From: Paenibacillus sonchi | GTDB taxonomy: Bacteria > Bacillota > Bacilli > Paenibacillales > Paenibacillaceae | Reading direction: 5' to 3' | Length of the DNA: 64,000 nucleotides | NCBI RefSeq assembly: GCF_016772475.1 | Contig: NZ_CP068595.1 | Location: 7,413,533 to 7,477,532, forward strand | Shown here: piece after piece, positions 49,101 through 59,879 of the stretch | Layout: each line of letters starts with the position of its first letter | Numbering within the stretch: the first letter of the stretch is position 1 | Translations under genes and position numbers: made by a program | The notes under the pieces: model-generated | The model's input: the letters and a program-made list of their open reading frames with translations, nothing else | What the model was told of the DNA's origin: nothing | Database searches by the model: none

Positions 49101-52100
49101 AATGGGTGAGTTGTTCCCCCAAAACATTAAAGGAAAAAAGGCAGAACGCATTAAAGGATTATGCGAAATCCGAACTGCGCTGCTGGAAGTAATTTCACTT
49201 CAGTCCCGTGAATATGGTTATGAAGAAACTGAACTGACAGCAGCTCAGCACACATTAAACAGTGCTTATGACCGCTTTGTCGATTCCTGCGGTTATATTA
49301 ATGATCGAGCCAATACAGCCGCTTTTGCCGACGATGATCAACTGCCGCTACTTCGTTCCATTGAAGACCTGAATCCAGAGAAAACATGGAGTAAAGCAGC
49401 TATCTTTTTTCGCCCTACAATCCGCTCCAACCATCTCCCCGATCACGCAGAGTCTGCGATTGAAGCATTGCAAATCTGTCTGAATCAACGGCTGCGCATT
49501 GACTTGCCCTACATGGCTCATTTGTGCCGTACAACGACAGCCGAAATCCGTGAGGAATTGGGCGAGCGTATCTTTTTAAACCCTCAGAACTATACAGGTG
49601 ATGAAGAAGAAGGATGGGAGCTGGATGAGGATTACCTATCCGGTAACGTTAAGGACAAGTTAGCCTACGCCATCCTAAAAGCGAAAGAGCTCCCAGATCT
49701 GTTTCAGCGCAATGTATCTGCACTAACCACTGTTCAGCCCGCCCCTCTGCTTCCCGGCGAAATTGATTTTCGCATTGGCAGTCCATGGATTCCGGTACAG
49801 TATTACCGGGAATTTATGTATGAAATCTTCGGCACCGCTAAGGTGCTGCAGACCACGCAAACTGTCGACCTAGATTATCTAGAATTCACTAACCTATGGC
49901 GTGTATCAGGCAAATCACTGGAGCGTGATTCCATAAAAGTGAACCAAACCTATGGAACACGTCGCGCCAGCGCTTATGAGATTTACGAATCCAGCCTGAA
50001 CCTGCAAAGTATCACTATCCGCGATCCTTTTACCTTTGTGGACTCTAGTGGCAACGAACAAATCAAGTATGTCGTGAATGCTAAGGAAACGATGATTGCC
50101 CGTGCTAAGCAGCAGCAGATGAAGGAAGCCTTTGCTTCCTGGTTATTCCGGGATAAGGACCGCACTGACAATCTGCTAGCGATTTATAACGATAAGTTCA
50201 ACAATATTCGTCCTCGCCATTACAACGGTGATCATCTCGTATTCGCAGGGATGAATGAGGAAATGCATCTCCGAAAGCATCAAAAAGATGTAGTGGCCCG
50301 AATTCTTTACTCCGGTACGGCGCTTATGGCCCATGAAGTCGGCGCAGGCAAAACCGCCGCAATGATTACTGCCGGCATGATGTTGAAGCGCATCGGAGCA
50401 ATTCAAAAACCAATGTACTGTGTACCTAATCACCTCACGGAGCAGTGGGCGAATGAGTTTTTGCGATTCTTCCCTGCAGCAAACATTCTCGTGACTACGA
50501 AAAAGGATTTTGCCTTGGCCAATCGTCAACGTTTTGTCTCACGCATTGCCATGGGAAACTACGATGCAGTTATTATCGGACATAGCCAGTTTGAGAAGAT
50601 CCCCATTTCCAGTGAACGTCAGGAGCAGCTCCTACAAGATGAAATTCGCAATGTGTCTCAAACCATTGACCAGGTGAAAAAGGAAAAGGGAGACAACTGG
50701 AGCATCAAGCAGATGGTGGTGTTTGAAAATAATCTGAAATCCCGTTTAGAGCGTCTGGCGAATGAAGGCAAAAAGGATGACCTGCTCACCTTTGAACAAT
50801 TAGGTGTAGATATGCTATTTGTAGATGAGGCTCATGCCTATAAAAACTGTTTTACATTCACGAAAATGAGAAATGTAGCCGGAATCGGCAAAACCAGTAG
50901 CCAGCGGGCCACCGATATGCTACTCAAATGCCAGTATCTACAGGAAATGAACAGTGGACGTGGCGTGGTCTTTGCAACAGGTACACCGATTAGCAACAGT
51001 ATATCGGAAATGTACGTGATGCAGCGTTTTCTCCAGACGCATTTGCTGCAAAAGCTGGGGCTAAACTTTTTTGACAACTGGGCGGCGACCTTTGGTGAAG
51101 TGGTATCCTCTCTGGAAATCACACCAGAAGGCAGTGGCTACCGGATGAAATCCCGATTTGCCAAATTTCACAACCTGCCAGAACTATTGAATCTATTTCG
51201 CCTAGTGGCAGATATTCAAACCGCTGATATGCTGCAATTGCCCACGCCAAAACTTGAAGGTGATAAAGCCACCGTTATTATCAGTGAGTGTTCTCCGTTT
51301 CAGCAGCAGCTAATGGACGAGTTTGTGGTACGTGCTGAGCAGATCCGGAACAATGATGTGGACGCTTCCGAGGATAACATGCTTAAGCTGACACATGAAG
51401 CCAAACTGATGTCCATTGATCCCCGGTTAGTTCATGAAGACGCTCCCGTTGATCCCGACTCCAAATTAAATCGCTGCATCCACAATCTCTATTATATCTG
51501 GCAGCAAACAGAGACTGAGAAACTGACCCAGGTTGTCTTTTGCGATAGCGGCACACCCAAGCCGGGAGTCTTTAATGTATATGATGAAGTGAAAAGTCAA
51601 CTTATACTCCGCGGCGTACCGGAGGACGATATCGCCTTTATCCATGATGCCAAGACGGATGCTCAGCGAGAGGAATTATTCGAACGGGTGCGCCGCGGCG
51701 AAGTCCGGATTCTGCTCGGTTCCACCTCTAAGCTTGGGACAGGAACCAACATTCAGGATCGTCTCATTGCTGCTCATCATACCGATTGTCCCTGGCGACC
51801 CTCTGACATTATCCAGCGTGATGGCCGAATCCTGCGGCAGGGCAATCGCAATCCAGTAGTGCAAATTTTCCGTTATGTTACAAAGGGAACCTTCGACTCG
51901 TACTTGTGGCAAATTCAGGAGCAGAAGTTACGCTATATCTCCCAAGTGATGACCGGAAAAGTATCTCCCGCTCCTGTGAAGATACGGATGAAACGGTCCT
52001 ATCTGCTGCCGAAGTCAAGGCCGTAGCTACCGGTAATCCCATGCTTGCCGAAAAGATGCAGGTGGATAACGATGTCTCCCGCCTCAAGCTTCTGAAGGCC

Positions 52101-52735
52101 AATTGGCAAAATGAACAGGTAATGTTGGAGCAGCGTATCCATAAGCAGTATCCTCTAATGCTCGAGGTCTGTAAGGATAAAATGGAGAAGCTCCAGGCCG
52201 ATATTCAAGTAGCTGAGCAAAATCGGCAACTGGATTTCTTGATCCAACTAGATGGAATCAACTATGAAGAAAGAATGCAAGCCGGGGAAGTACTTCTTCT
52301 GTTAGCCAAACTAACCGAGAGAGACCAACCATCTAAAGTTATTGGTCAGTATCGTGGTTTTCTGCTCTCCTTGTTCCGTTCAATTTATGATAACGTCCAT
52401 ATACGGGTCCAAGGAGCAGAAACACACTCCGCAGAGCTTGGGGGGCAGCACTGGGAAATATCTCTCGTCTCGAAAATCTGATCGAGAAGCTGCCTTCAAT
52501 GCTTCAAGCTACAATACAGAATCAGGAAGAGACACTGGAGCAGCTTGCTGCAGCACAAAAAGAATTAGGTAGGCCATTTGAGGAAGAGCAAAAGCTGCAA
52601 CAACTGGTCACGCGGCAATCTGAGATCAATTTTGCGTTGGAATTTAAGGAGCTCCAAGGACAGGAGATCGTTATGGAGGATCATGTAACGTCAGCAGCCC
52701 AGGAAGCGGAGAAAGACTTGGAGACGGAAATATAG
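46130..52735 (+). CDS. giant ArdC-N / N6-methylase / SNF2-type helicase (three apparent frameshifts)
   Basis: Open frames join into ~2,202 residues if the G run 46342-46345, the A run 51957-51960 and the G run 52440-52445 each gain a base. Order: ArdC-like N-domain (SLLIYAQNPTAT, GRYVKKGEKSIA), a disordered S/P/R/T linker (~242-367), AGYVGWGGL, methylase motif EPSMGTGNFF (~712) and SNIPF (~775, the NPPF position), helicase GAGKT (~1404), DEAH (~1565), ATGTPISNS and RDGRILRQGN (~1897), then a coiled-coil tail. Such fusions are core proteins of Bacillota integrative elements, thought to modify or protect transferred DNA. GTG start with GGGAGG. The linker is overprinted by tnpV. Confidence 0.88.
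46856..47230 (+). CDS. tnpV: TnpV-family protein nested in another frame of the helicase gene
   Basis: 124 residues from ATG 46856 with AAAGGAG 8 bases upstream. Family-like sequence runs along its whole length: SLTYHEIDGLLYPDLQ, QPLGKYGRMAMNHLR, a coiled-coil middle (QVEQEALERLEQLSEQLL) and RTRHLNQIKSTAEELVLNEIV. It lies wholly inside 46130-52735 on the same strand but one frame away; the helicase frame stays open and there encodes a low-complexity linker. TnpV proteins are known from transposons and integrative elements; function unknown. The good ribosome site and family match argue that this is a real gene and not a shadow. Confidence 0.8.
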   Translation: MNKKEHPSLTYHEIDGLLYPDLQISGNLEANQQPLGKYGRMAMNHLRNHHPQRFLILQMQGDLMEKIHQVEQEALERLEQLSEQLLRLQPMPETEDTLVRTRHLNQIKSTAEELVLNEIVLRPR

Positions 52736-53244
52736 CTCATCTGATGAAATGTAACACTTAGCAGGCTATTTAGACAAAGTGTACTCAAGGAAGATCTTCT
52801 TGGAATAAGCATCATTTATAAAGTTATGAGTCTGTTTGTTTTCCGTTTACCGTATGTATACTTTGAAATTTTATAATCAATTTGAATACCGCTAGGTAAC
52901 TTTAATGATTATAGGAAGGAAGCAAGTATGGATAAACCACCAGTTTTACAAATGTAGCATGAAACCAAAAGAATCAGAGTAAACAATTGTTGATCATCTT
53001 CTTTTGATGTTCCAGCCGAAAGGTGTTTGGATTTCGGGACCAAAGATGCTGGAAAAACAACCGGCATCCGCATGATGGTTGTTTGACTGATTAAAATGAG
53101 CTAGGGCAACATTATGATCAAGGGACACAGCATCACAAAGAAAGGAAAAACACTGGAACCACTCTCCACGACAAAAACGAGGATGGAGCAAGCCATTTGA
53201 GGAGTCGCTGAAGTTACAACAACTCCCCACACGAAAATCCGAGA
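52736..53244. pseudogene. gene-poor spacer ending in a second, decayed helicase tail
   Basis: 53180-53250 matches 52570-52645 (end of the methylase-helicase) in DNA: GCCATTTGAGGA, then CAACAACT, then GAGATCAAT, and would encode KPFEESLKLQQL and RKSEIN. It is a piece of a related but different helicase gene. A 9-codon ORF with a good AGGAAGGA site is at 52929. The rest shows nothing. The duplication marks the left edge of the minus-strand cargo. Confidence 0.6.
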
Positions 53245-54204
53245 TCAATATTCTCTTTTATAGTATGGATTTCTATCTATAATCGCCGCTTGAATTTTAT
53301 CCTTTAGAAATCTTTTCAAATCTCCATCATTATCAAGCATGGTTATAAATTCATAGAGATCTCCTAAAACTATAACAACTTTGTCTAATGACTGCTTACA
53401 CATGCTCAGAGCACCTTCTGTGAATCCACTTACTGAAAAAAATAAACCTCGTGCTTGCCCTCGTGTAAATACTCTGACTAAATGTTTAGCAATTTCATCG
53501 GGGCCAACAGCCTGATTCCACCATTTCATTTCAACAAGATAATAGTCGCCATCTAGTTCAATCACACCATCTATTTGCTCTACTATCCCTTCGTTACTAT
53601 CCCCAGTTAAGGTAAAGGCCTCTTTAATCAGAATACCAAATGAACTAAACAACCTATTTAGAATATCCTCAAATAGTTTCCCACGTTTATGTGGATCTTT
53701 CATAACAAACAGTGTACTTATCTCATTCTTAAATAATTCTTTAGCTTGAGCGAGTTTTTGAGCTTCAGCAGCTTTTTTAAGATATTCTTTTCTTATCTCC
53801 AGCTCAGCCTCTTCTTTTGCATTTTTCATTCTGGTGAATGAATCTTTTACATTAACTAATTGCCTAACTTCATAAACTAGTCCTTTTGCTTTTAATCTAT
53901 CTGTATCCCAACAACTTTCATAACTCTCAAACTCTACTACTCTTTTTACAACCTCTCTTCTCTCTCTTAACGTATTCTCACCTGACTCATTGAGTCGTGC
54001 CAGTATTGTACGAACCATATCATATTTATTTATTGAAGCTCTATTTGTAAGAATAGTATTTTCAATATCCAATAATAATGAGTTCTTTACTCCAGCTCCT
54101 TTAAAAAATAAAAGCACGTCATTCTTTGAACGATTTAATAAAGGGATTGTATCAACTAATAAATTAAATACTTCGGGAGGGTAATGATACGTTAATTTAT
54201 CCAT
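53245..54204 (-). CDS. Mrr-like restriction endonuclease-fold protein
   Basis: About 319 residues from ATG 54204. The N-terminal half is helical with a coiled coil (about 125-160, EEAELEIRKEYLKKAAEA). The C-terminal PD-(D/E)XK domain shows GKLFEDILNRLF (helix with Glu179), EQIDGVI with Asp212 and YYLVEMKWW with Glu225/Lys227, then QARGLFFSVSGFT, as in Mrr-type nucleases. It lies 90 bases downstream of the helicase gene in the same direction, so it may be a third component or a separate restriction gene. Target unknown. Confidence 0.8.
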   Translation of the reverse strand: MDKLTYHYPPEVFNLLVDTIPLLNRSKNDVLLFFKGAGVKNSLLLDIENTILTNRASINKYDMVRTILARLNESGENTLRERREVVKRVVEFESYESCWDTDRLKAKGLVYEVRQLVNVKDSFTRMKNAKEEAELEIRKEYLKKAAEAQKLAQAKELFKNEISTLFVMKDPHKRGKLFEDILNRLFSSFGILIKEAFTLTGDSNEGIVEQIDGVIELDGDYYLVEMKWWNQAVGPDEIAKHLVRVFTRGQARGLFFSVSGFTEGALSMCKQSLDKVVIVLGDLYEFITMLDNDGDLKRFLKDKIQAAIIDRNPYYKREY

Positions 54205-54294
54205 CAATTTATCATCCTTATTTAATTATTCTTATTTTCATGCCTATAATCTTTCTTGATCATTTTTTAATAGAAATTATTAAACAGTTTTTTT

Positions 54295-57200
54295 TTATAA
54301 AAATGTGGAGGTGTCAATCATCTTTGTATCAACATCTAATATAAAATCATATTTGGATTCCATATTATTACCCCATTGCAATGATTTATCACTCGTAGCC
54401 AATTCATATCCTGCTGGATCAATCCAAGATATATTATTCTCCAATATAATCGGGAGAACTCTCCATTTTCTATTACTTGCATTGCTAAAATCTCGAGTAA
54501 GGTTCGCATTAATTGGTTTTATAGAAAAATCCAGGATATTAATATCTTTTCTAGAATATATGTCTACCCACTCTTTAATCTTTATAGGGTTTAATATCTC
54601 TTCCTCGGAAAGCTCACTACTTGAATAATACTCTTCTGCTTTTGCTTCTGCTGTTTTACGAGTAAATTCTACACCGTGGGCAAGTAACAATGCAGCTACA
54701 GGATCTAGAGTTCCCCAAGTAATTAGCTCCTTTAACCAAAACACAACCCATGGAAGACCCGTATTGGGCCAATCTTCAATTTTGGTTTCTACCAAGACCC
54801 CGTTATTAAGATCATCTAAAATCAACGCCATAATTGTACCTAGTCCCCAACTGAATTTATACTCAAAGTTTCCTTTAACGAATTTGATCCATTCGGACAC
54901 TTCATTTTTCACTGGCTTTTTCGATACTTTAATTGGGTGCAACCACCATGTTAATACTTCGTCCCATTTACCAGCATTCTTGCCCCTTTTCACGCTTTCC
55001 TTTACTTTGAATTTCCCTAAGTCTCCTACTACTTTTACAGCTTCAACAATATAATTTATTTTTTCATCTGAAGACCAACTGGCATAATTAAATCCTGTAG
55101 CCAAATGAGCTTTTACCAAATGATACTCACTAATAATTTTTTTACCAAAACGCGGCGCTACGCTAGTCCGATAAAGACGTCTTCTTATTTCAGGATCTGG
55201 ATATACATTTTCACGTATTGATATGCCTCGCTTTAAAAAGACTTTTTCCCATGTTTCTTTATTCTGCATCACTTGCCAAGCATATGTTTTTTTCCATACA
55301 TCGCGAAGATAGTCTTCTAGTTCTATTAGATTCAAACTTTTGTTGTTTACTTCTTCCTGTTCAACAATTACAGAGAGTAAATAACCATCCAATGAATCCA
55401 ATGCCTCTTCAGCATAATGAGGTTCTAAATCCTCTTCATTTACAACATTACAAGGAATTGTTTTTTCAAGCCAATTCAACAATTCCTTTAAAGAATTTGA
55501 TCCGGTAATTTTTCGCCATTCATCTGCAATATGTTGAATTAATGCACCTAAAGGGCTGAGTGTGCTCCTAACTTCCATAAGCTGTTCTTTTCTCATTGTA
55601 TCGATAAGTAAATCATAGTTCTGACGAGCATTTAGACTACTGTATACTCTAGTTCCTGTTTCCAAAAACACTAGTGTTCTACCCTCTGTTCCAGATCCTG
55701 GTCTTCCTGCCCTACCTGCTAGATTTTTAAACTCTGATAATGGAATAACATCACCACCACGAGTTAATGTTGGAACTATTACTGTCTCAAAAGGTAAATT
55801 CACTCCTTCTGATAATGTTGATGTAGCTAGAGCAATATGAACAATATGCTTCTGTAGAAGCTCTACCATTAGCCGAGCCATTACCCCTGGCATGTTTCCA
55901 TGGTGAACAGCAATACCTTTTAATAATAACTGATATTCATTTGACTCAATACCAAAATAATCCTCGCAAGCCAGTAAGCATTTTTCAAACAATTTAATAT
56001 GCTCTGTTTCAGAGGGGGGATGAAGAATGGGGGAGTTCTATTCCTTTTAATACTTTATTCAAGACAATCAAAAAATCTTCAGCATAACCACCAATATGTT
56101 GTGTAATTGATATTAATACCGAATGTTGATTTCCTTGTTCGTCTGGCTGTGCTAGCTGCATTGCAGCCCAAAATAAATGTGGTCTTTGCCGCTTACTAAC
56201 ACCATTTTTCTCATTTGTAAAGCTTTTGGGTATCACTTTATATGGTATAGGAAAAGGATCAAAAGGTCTTTGAATAAATGGTACATTTTCCGAACCATTA
56301 GTTTCATTAAACAGTAAATCACTTCCATCGAGGATATCAAAGCGCATTTCATACTCACCTGTCTGAATCCACTCAAGTCGTCCTATGAGCTGACGAGTGC
56401 TACGATAGCTAGAAATTACTGGTTCTGCATTTTCATTTCCAGATATCCATTTAGCAAGAAATTCATTTTCTTCGGCAACCGCAGATAAGGCAATAGTTCT
56501 TTTATCTTCAGTGTAACGTAATAATCGATTTGTTAACGTTTCAAGTCTCAGGTTCCTATTGTCGCCACTTCTTAGGTCCTCATGATTAATGCTATTGTAT
56601 TGAACTGAATGAACTTCATCAATAACAATTAGTGAAACACGATTTAAAAAAGTGGACCCAAAAATCTAATTAGCGCCTCTGCTTTTTCGTAAGTGCAAAT
56701 TAAAACAGTTGGATCATTTGAAGTAATCCAAGCATCTGTGGGACCCCAATCTATACCGCCATATAGTCCTGTTACTCTAACCGAAGAACTTCCTAAGTCT
56801 CCTAAAACTTTGCCAAGCTTTGATTCAACTTCCGTTGCAAGCGCTCTTGAAGGAACCAAATACATTGTAATAGGAGCAACGTTTAACAAATTTAAAGAAC
56901 CTTCATTTATTTTAAGAAACATACTTTGAATTATGGCCAGCTCAGCAATTGTTGTTTTTCCAGAACCGGTAGGTGTACAGAGTGTAAAGGATTCATCTTT
57001 TATTAGTCTTTCAATACCCTTAATTTGTGAATACCAAGCTAAAGATTTCTGAATTCGATAGTTGTTTCTTAGATATCTTTCAAATGCTTTCTTACCATCA
57101 GCAGATACACCATCCAAAAGATACTGTACATTTGATCGTAATGAATTAGTAACAAATTCCTTTACTACTTCAGAGACAATTTTAGAAAGTAACCACGAGT

Positions 57201-57876
57201 AACTATCATTACCATAAATCATAAGTTTTGATAAGTCATGCAGCTTTTTCTGTGCAGTTGACAAACGTTTTGCATCACCCCAACGCATATATGTACAGAA
57301 TATCCCAAGAGCTCGTACCACTTCATCTACAATCCGATTATTTATAATGCTATTTATTGAATCGGGTTCCACATCATTTTGTTTGTTTTTGCGGCTTCTC
57401 TCTTTTGTCCAATAACTTATATTTAAACTTAAAAGATGAGGAAAATCCCCCTTCAGTAGCATGGTCAACATTTGAGAATCATTCGAATCTAATATTTCAT
57501 TATTTAATAAACCCAAAGAAAGTGCTGGATACCCAGCTAACTGGTATACAGCAGCTGCCAGTAAACGTAGCGGAAGTTGATTGTCATTTAAATCAGGAAG
57601 TGACAACCACTCCAAAAGTTCACCAGCGCGTCTTAATGCATTACGCCAGTTTGCTAATCCATGCTCTTTCTCAAAGAGTCCAACATCAATTAATGTAACA
57701 GCTTCTTCTAATCTTTCAGAAAACTCGTCAGTCCTCCAACCAAGAAGTCCAGGCTGTTTCATTTTAATACGAGTATAATGACTGTATAATTTTGCTATTG
57801 AGGGGGACAACGTATCGCCCGCCAGTTCTAAATAAATGTTTTCAAACTCTTCTGATGTAAAATCATTTTCATTCAC
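54295..57876 (-). CDS. Ski2-like superfamily 2 helicase, HamB-like (two apparent frameshifts)
   Basis: Three frames join into ~1,193 residues if the A run 56646-56651 has one more base and the G run 56014-56019 one fewer. Between them the frame supplies the DEVH box (IVIDEVHSV) and LSAVAEE. Walker A TPTGSGKTT is near residue 300; later come LATSTLSEGVNLP and NLAGRAGRPG, the Ski2/Hel308-type motifs V and VI. The first ~280 residues are a helical domain of unknown kind, and the C-terminal ~450 residues are also unassigned. GTG start 3 bases after the nuclease stop. The pairing with a HamA-like nuclease suggests a Hachiman-type anti-phage complex. Confidence 0.78.
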
Positions 57877-57879
57877 TTG

Positions 57880-58767
57880 CTATTCTTCCTTTCCATAAAC
57901 GAAGCTAACAAGTTTGTTAACGTCATTAATATGAATCTCAGCAACTTCTAACATTCTTTCCCCTTTATAACTTGGATGTGGCTCTAGACGTGGCATCCAG
58001 CAAACTCTTTCCGTTGGCCTTTTTGGAAATTGACCACAAATGTAACTTACACAATCATATCTATCTACATTTTTATATTCCCTATATAGACCTCTAAGAG
58101 CTTGGATCCATACTCCCGCATCAGGATTAGATTCATAATCTTGCAAGATTTCGATTAAACGCCTTATCTCCAATGGTGCCAAATTTTTAGTACTGATTTT
58201 AACATGGGCGTCATTAATCATACCCATATCATATGCAGCTGAGCATTTTGCCTCTAAGAAAAGGATCTTTTTAATTATTCCTTTCTCCATAACAAAAGCA
58301 ACACAGTCATCTCCAGTACGGCCAAATATAGCACCTTTCATATTTCCAGTTTGACGCATCATTTCAAGCTGGTCAAAAGCGGTGTCGTGCCATCTAAAGG
58401 AGAAAACTGGTACTTTCCAATGCGCTTCGTCAAAAAGAGTCAGATTCTCAGCAATCAATCCAGAAAAAAATTCTCCAAAATACCCTTTGAGCGTTGTCAA
58501 ATCAAAAAAATGAGGATATCCCTCAGCTGGATCAATCTCATCTTTCCATTCATCGAGTGGGTCTAAATTATCCTCTAAGAAACTTCGAAGCCTATATCTT
58601 GCATCATCGTGAGATTTTTGAACAAGAGTTTTTAAATCTTCGAGTACAGTTGGTCTAACATCAGGATTCTCTCTTAGTAAATTGTGTTTGTACCTTCCAT
58701 TTTCACTAGAAGATACATCATTTTCTAACCATAAAGGTAAAGATGACAAATTTAATTTTGGAAGCAT
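57880..58767 (-). CDS. PD-(D/E)XK nuclease, HamA/DUF1837-like
   Basis: 295 residues. A helix with Gly-Glu (LKGYFGEFFSGLIAENL, Glu99) precedes SFRWHDTAFDQLE and the nuclease core GRTGDDCVAFV (Asp153/154) and FLEAKCS (Glu172, Lys174). This spacing fits the D-ExK site of HamA, the DNA-cutting subunit of Hachiman systems, but I recall only the layout and not the sequence, so assignment is tentative. It is the first gene of the unit with the helicase. ATG with GGTGGGA upstream. 58768-59041 is AT-rich and presumably carries the promoter. Confidence 0.6.
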   Translation of the reverse strand: MLPKLNLSSLPLWLENDVSSSENGRYKHNLLRENPDVRPTVLEDLKTLVQKSHDDARYRLRSFLEDNLDPLDEWKDEIDPAEGYPHFFDLTTLKGYFGEFFSGLIAENLTLFDEAHWKVPVFSFRWHDTAFDQLEMMRQTGNMKGAIFGRTGDDCVAFVMEKGIIKKILFLEAKCSAAYDMGMINDAHVKISTKNLAPLEIRRLIEILQDYESNPDAGVWIQALRGLYREYKNVDRYDCVSYICGQFPKRPTERVCWMPRLEPHPSYKGERMLEVAEIHINDVNKLVSFVYGKEE

Positions 58768-59041
58768 TTGTGTCCCACCGTTCAGATAAATTTAAATTCC
58801 TCAATTTAAATTTGAAAAGTCAACATCATTCTTTAAAGAGTTCAACAATACTAATGGAATACACAATGTAATTATATCCTAATTTTACATTGAATTCGTA
58901 CATTTTGTTATCTAGATGTTTAAGAGTAATACAATTAACCATGAATGTAAGAAAGTGAGAAATCCTGCTAATAGAAAACAAAAAAAGATAGAGGATATAT
59001 GCCTCCATCTATTCATTAATTTGTTTGAATTGTAATACTAA

Positions 59042-59698
59042 TTAAGTAAATTTATTTCGAATATATTCGTCTGTGAATTCATACCATATCGGTAAAAGTG
59101 CGCTGTCTATAGAATATTCAGTTACATTATTATCTTTACAATCAACTTTCCAAAGCTTTTGTTTTTTTCCTGATTGATTCCAAAGCTCGTCCACATTCTT
59201 AATGTTGGGATCAAATACAAAATAAAAATCACTTTTCCTATAATTCCTCTCACCTTTTGTGAATTTTTCCCTGCAGGTCAAAAGAATGTATGGAACATAA
59301 GTAAACGTAAGTCCCTTATAATTCCAGACTTCTTTTTGCGTCGCAAAATCGATTAAATCTCTAAATTCTTTAGCATTCAAATTCTCGGCCATTCCTTTAC
59401 ATTTCTCAAATATTAGAAATGAATGTTCAGCAACCTTACCTTTAATTATTTTCCCATTTTCAAGATCAAGTTCACTCGCATTTAAATGAGCGAAGGGTCT
59501 ATGATTCTTTTCTATTGTTGGACATTTCGAGTCCCTATAATGAGAAAAATGAGTTTTTGTATTTTCTGATTTATCAGCCCGAATATAAATTTTCTCACCA
59601 CAAACACGGCATAAACCTTCTTTTCTATTTTCGCAATTCTTTAACCAATCATCAATTCCATAAAGCTCATTAGTGACTATATCTATGGCTTCATACAT
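59042..59698 (-). CDS. zinc-ribbon protein, CoiA-like N-terminus, unknown
   Basis: About 218 residues from ATG 59698 (GGGAG 9 bases upstream; ATG 59704 is too close to it). A metal-binding pattern CRVCGEKIYIRAD...HFSHYRDSKC near residues 30-62 resembles the zinc ribbon with H..H found in CoiA-like and related DNA-processing proteins. The rest (EHSFLIFEKCKGMAENL, LTFTYVPYILLTCREKF) matches nothing I know. It stands alone on the minus strand between the helicase-nuclease unit and the primase, so it is probably cargo. Confidence 0.55.
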   Translation of the reverse strand: MYEAIDIVTNELYGIDDWLKNCENRKEGLCRVCGEKIYIRADKSENTKTHFSHYRDSKCPTIEKNHRPFAHLNASELDLENGKIIKGKVAEHSFLIFEKCKGMAENLNAKEFRDLIDFATQKEVWNYKGLTFTYVPYILLTCREKFTKGERNYRKSDFYFVFDPNIKNVDELWNQSGKKQKLWKVDCKDNNVTEYSIDSALLPIWYEFTDEYIRNKFT

Positions 59699-59879
59699 TA
59701 ACATCCACTCCCTTCGAATTATTATTATGCACTGTAAATAAGCAGAATTAATCTAATGTTAATTATCTACTATTTAGATATTTTGTTCTCAAATAAAACA
59801 CATGATTTCAAGGCTTTAAATGACGTTTATGTGAAATCTCTTTTTTATAGTTAAATACTTATTTCTAAGAAAAGGAGTT

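Noticed and set aside
56014..56019. G6 tract in the defence helicase as a phase-variation switch
   Set aside because: Similar one-base run errors occur in many housekeeping-type genes in the window, so sequencing error is the simpler explanation.
58826..59008. 60-codon minus-strand ORF
   Set aside because: AT-rich intergenic stretch without a usable ribosome site; hydrophobic content is a composition effect.
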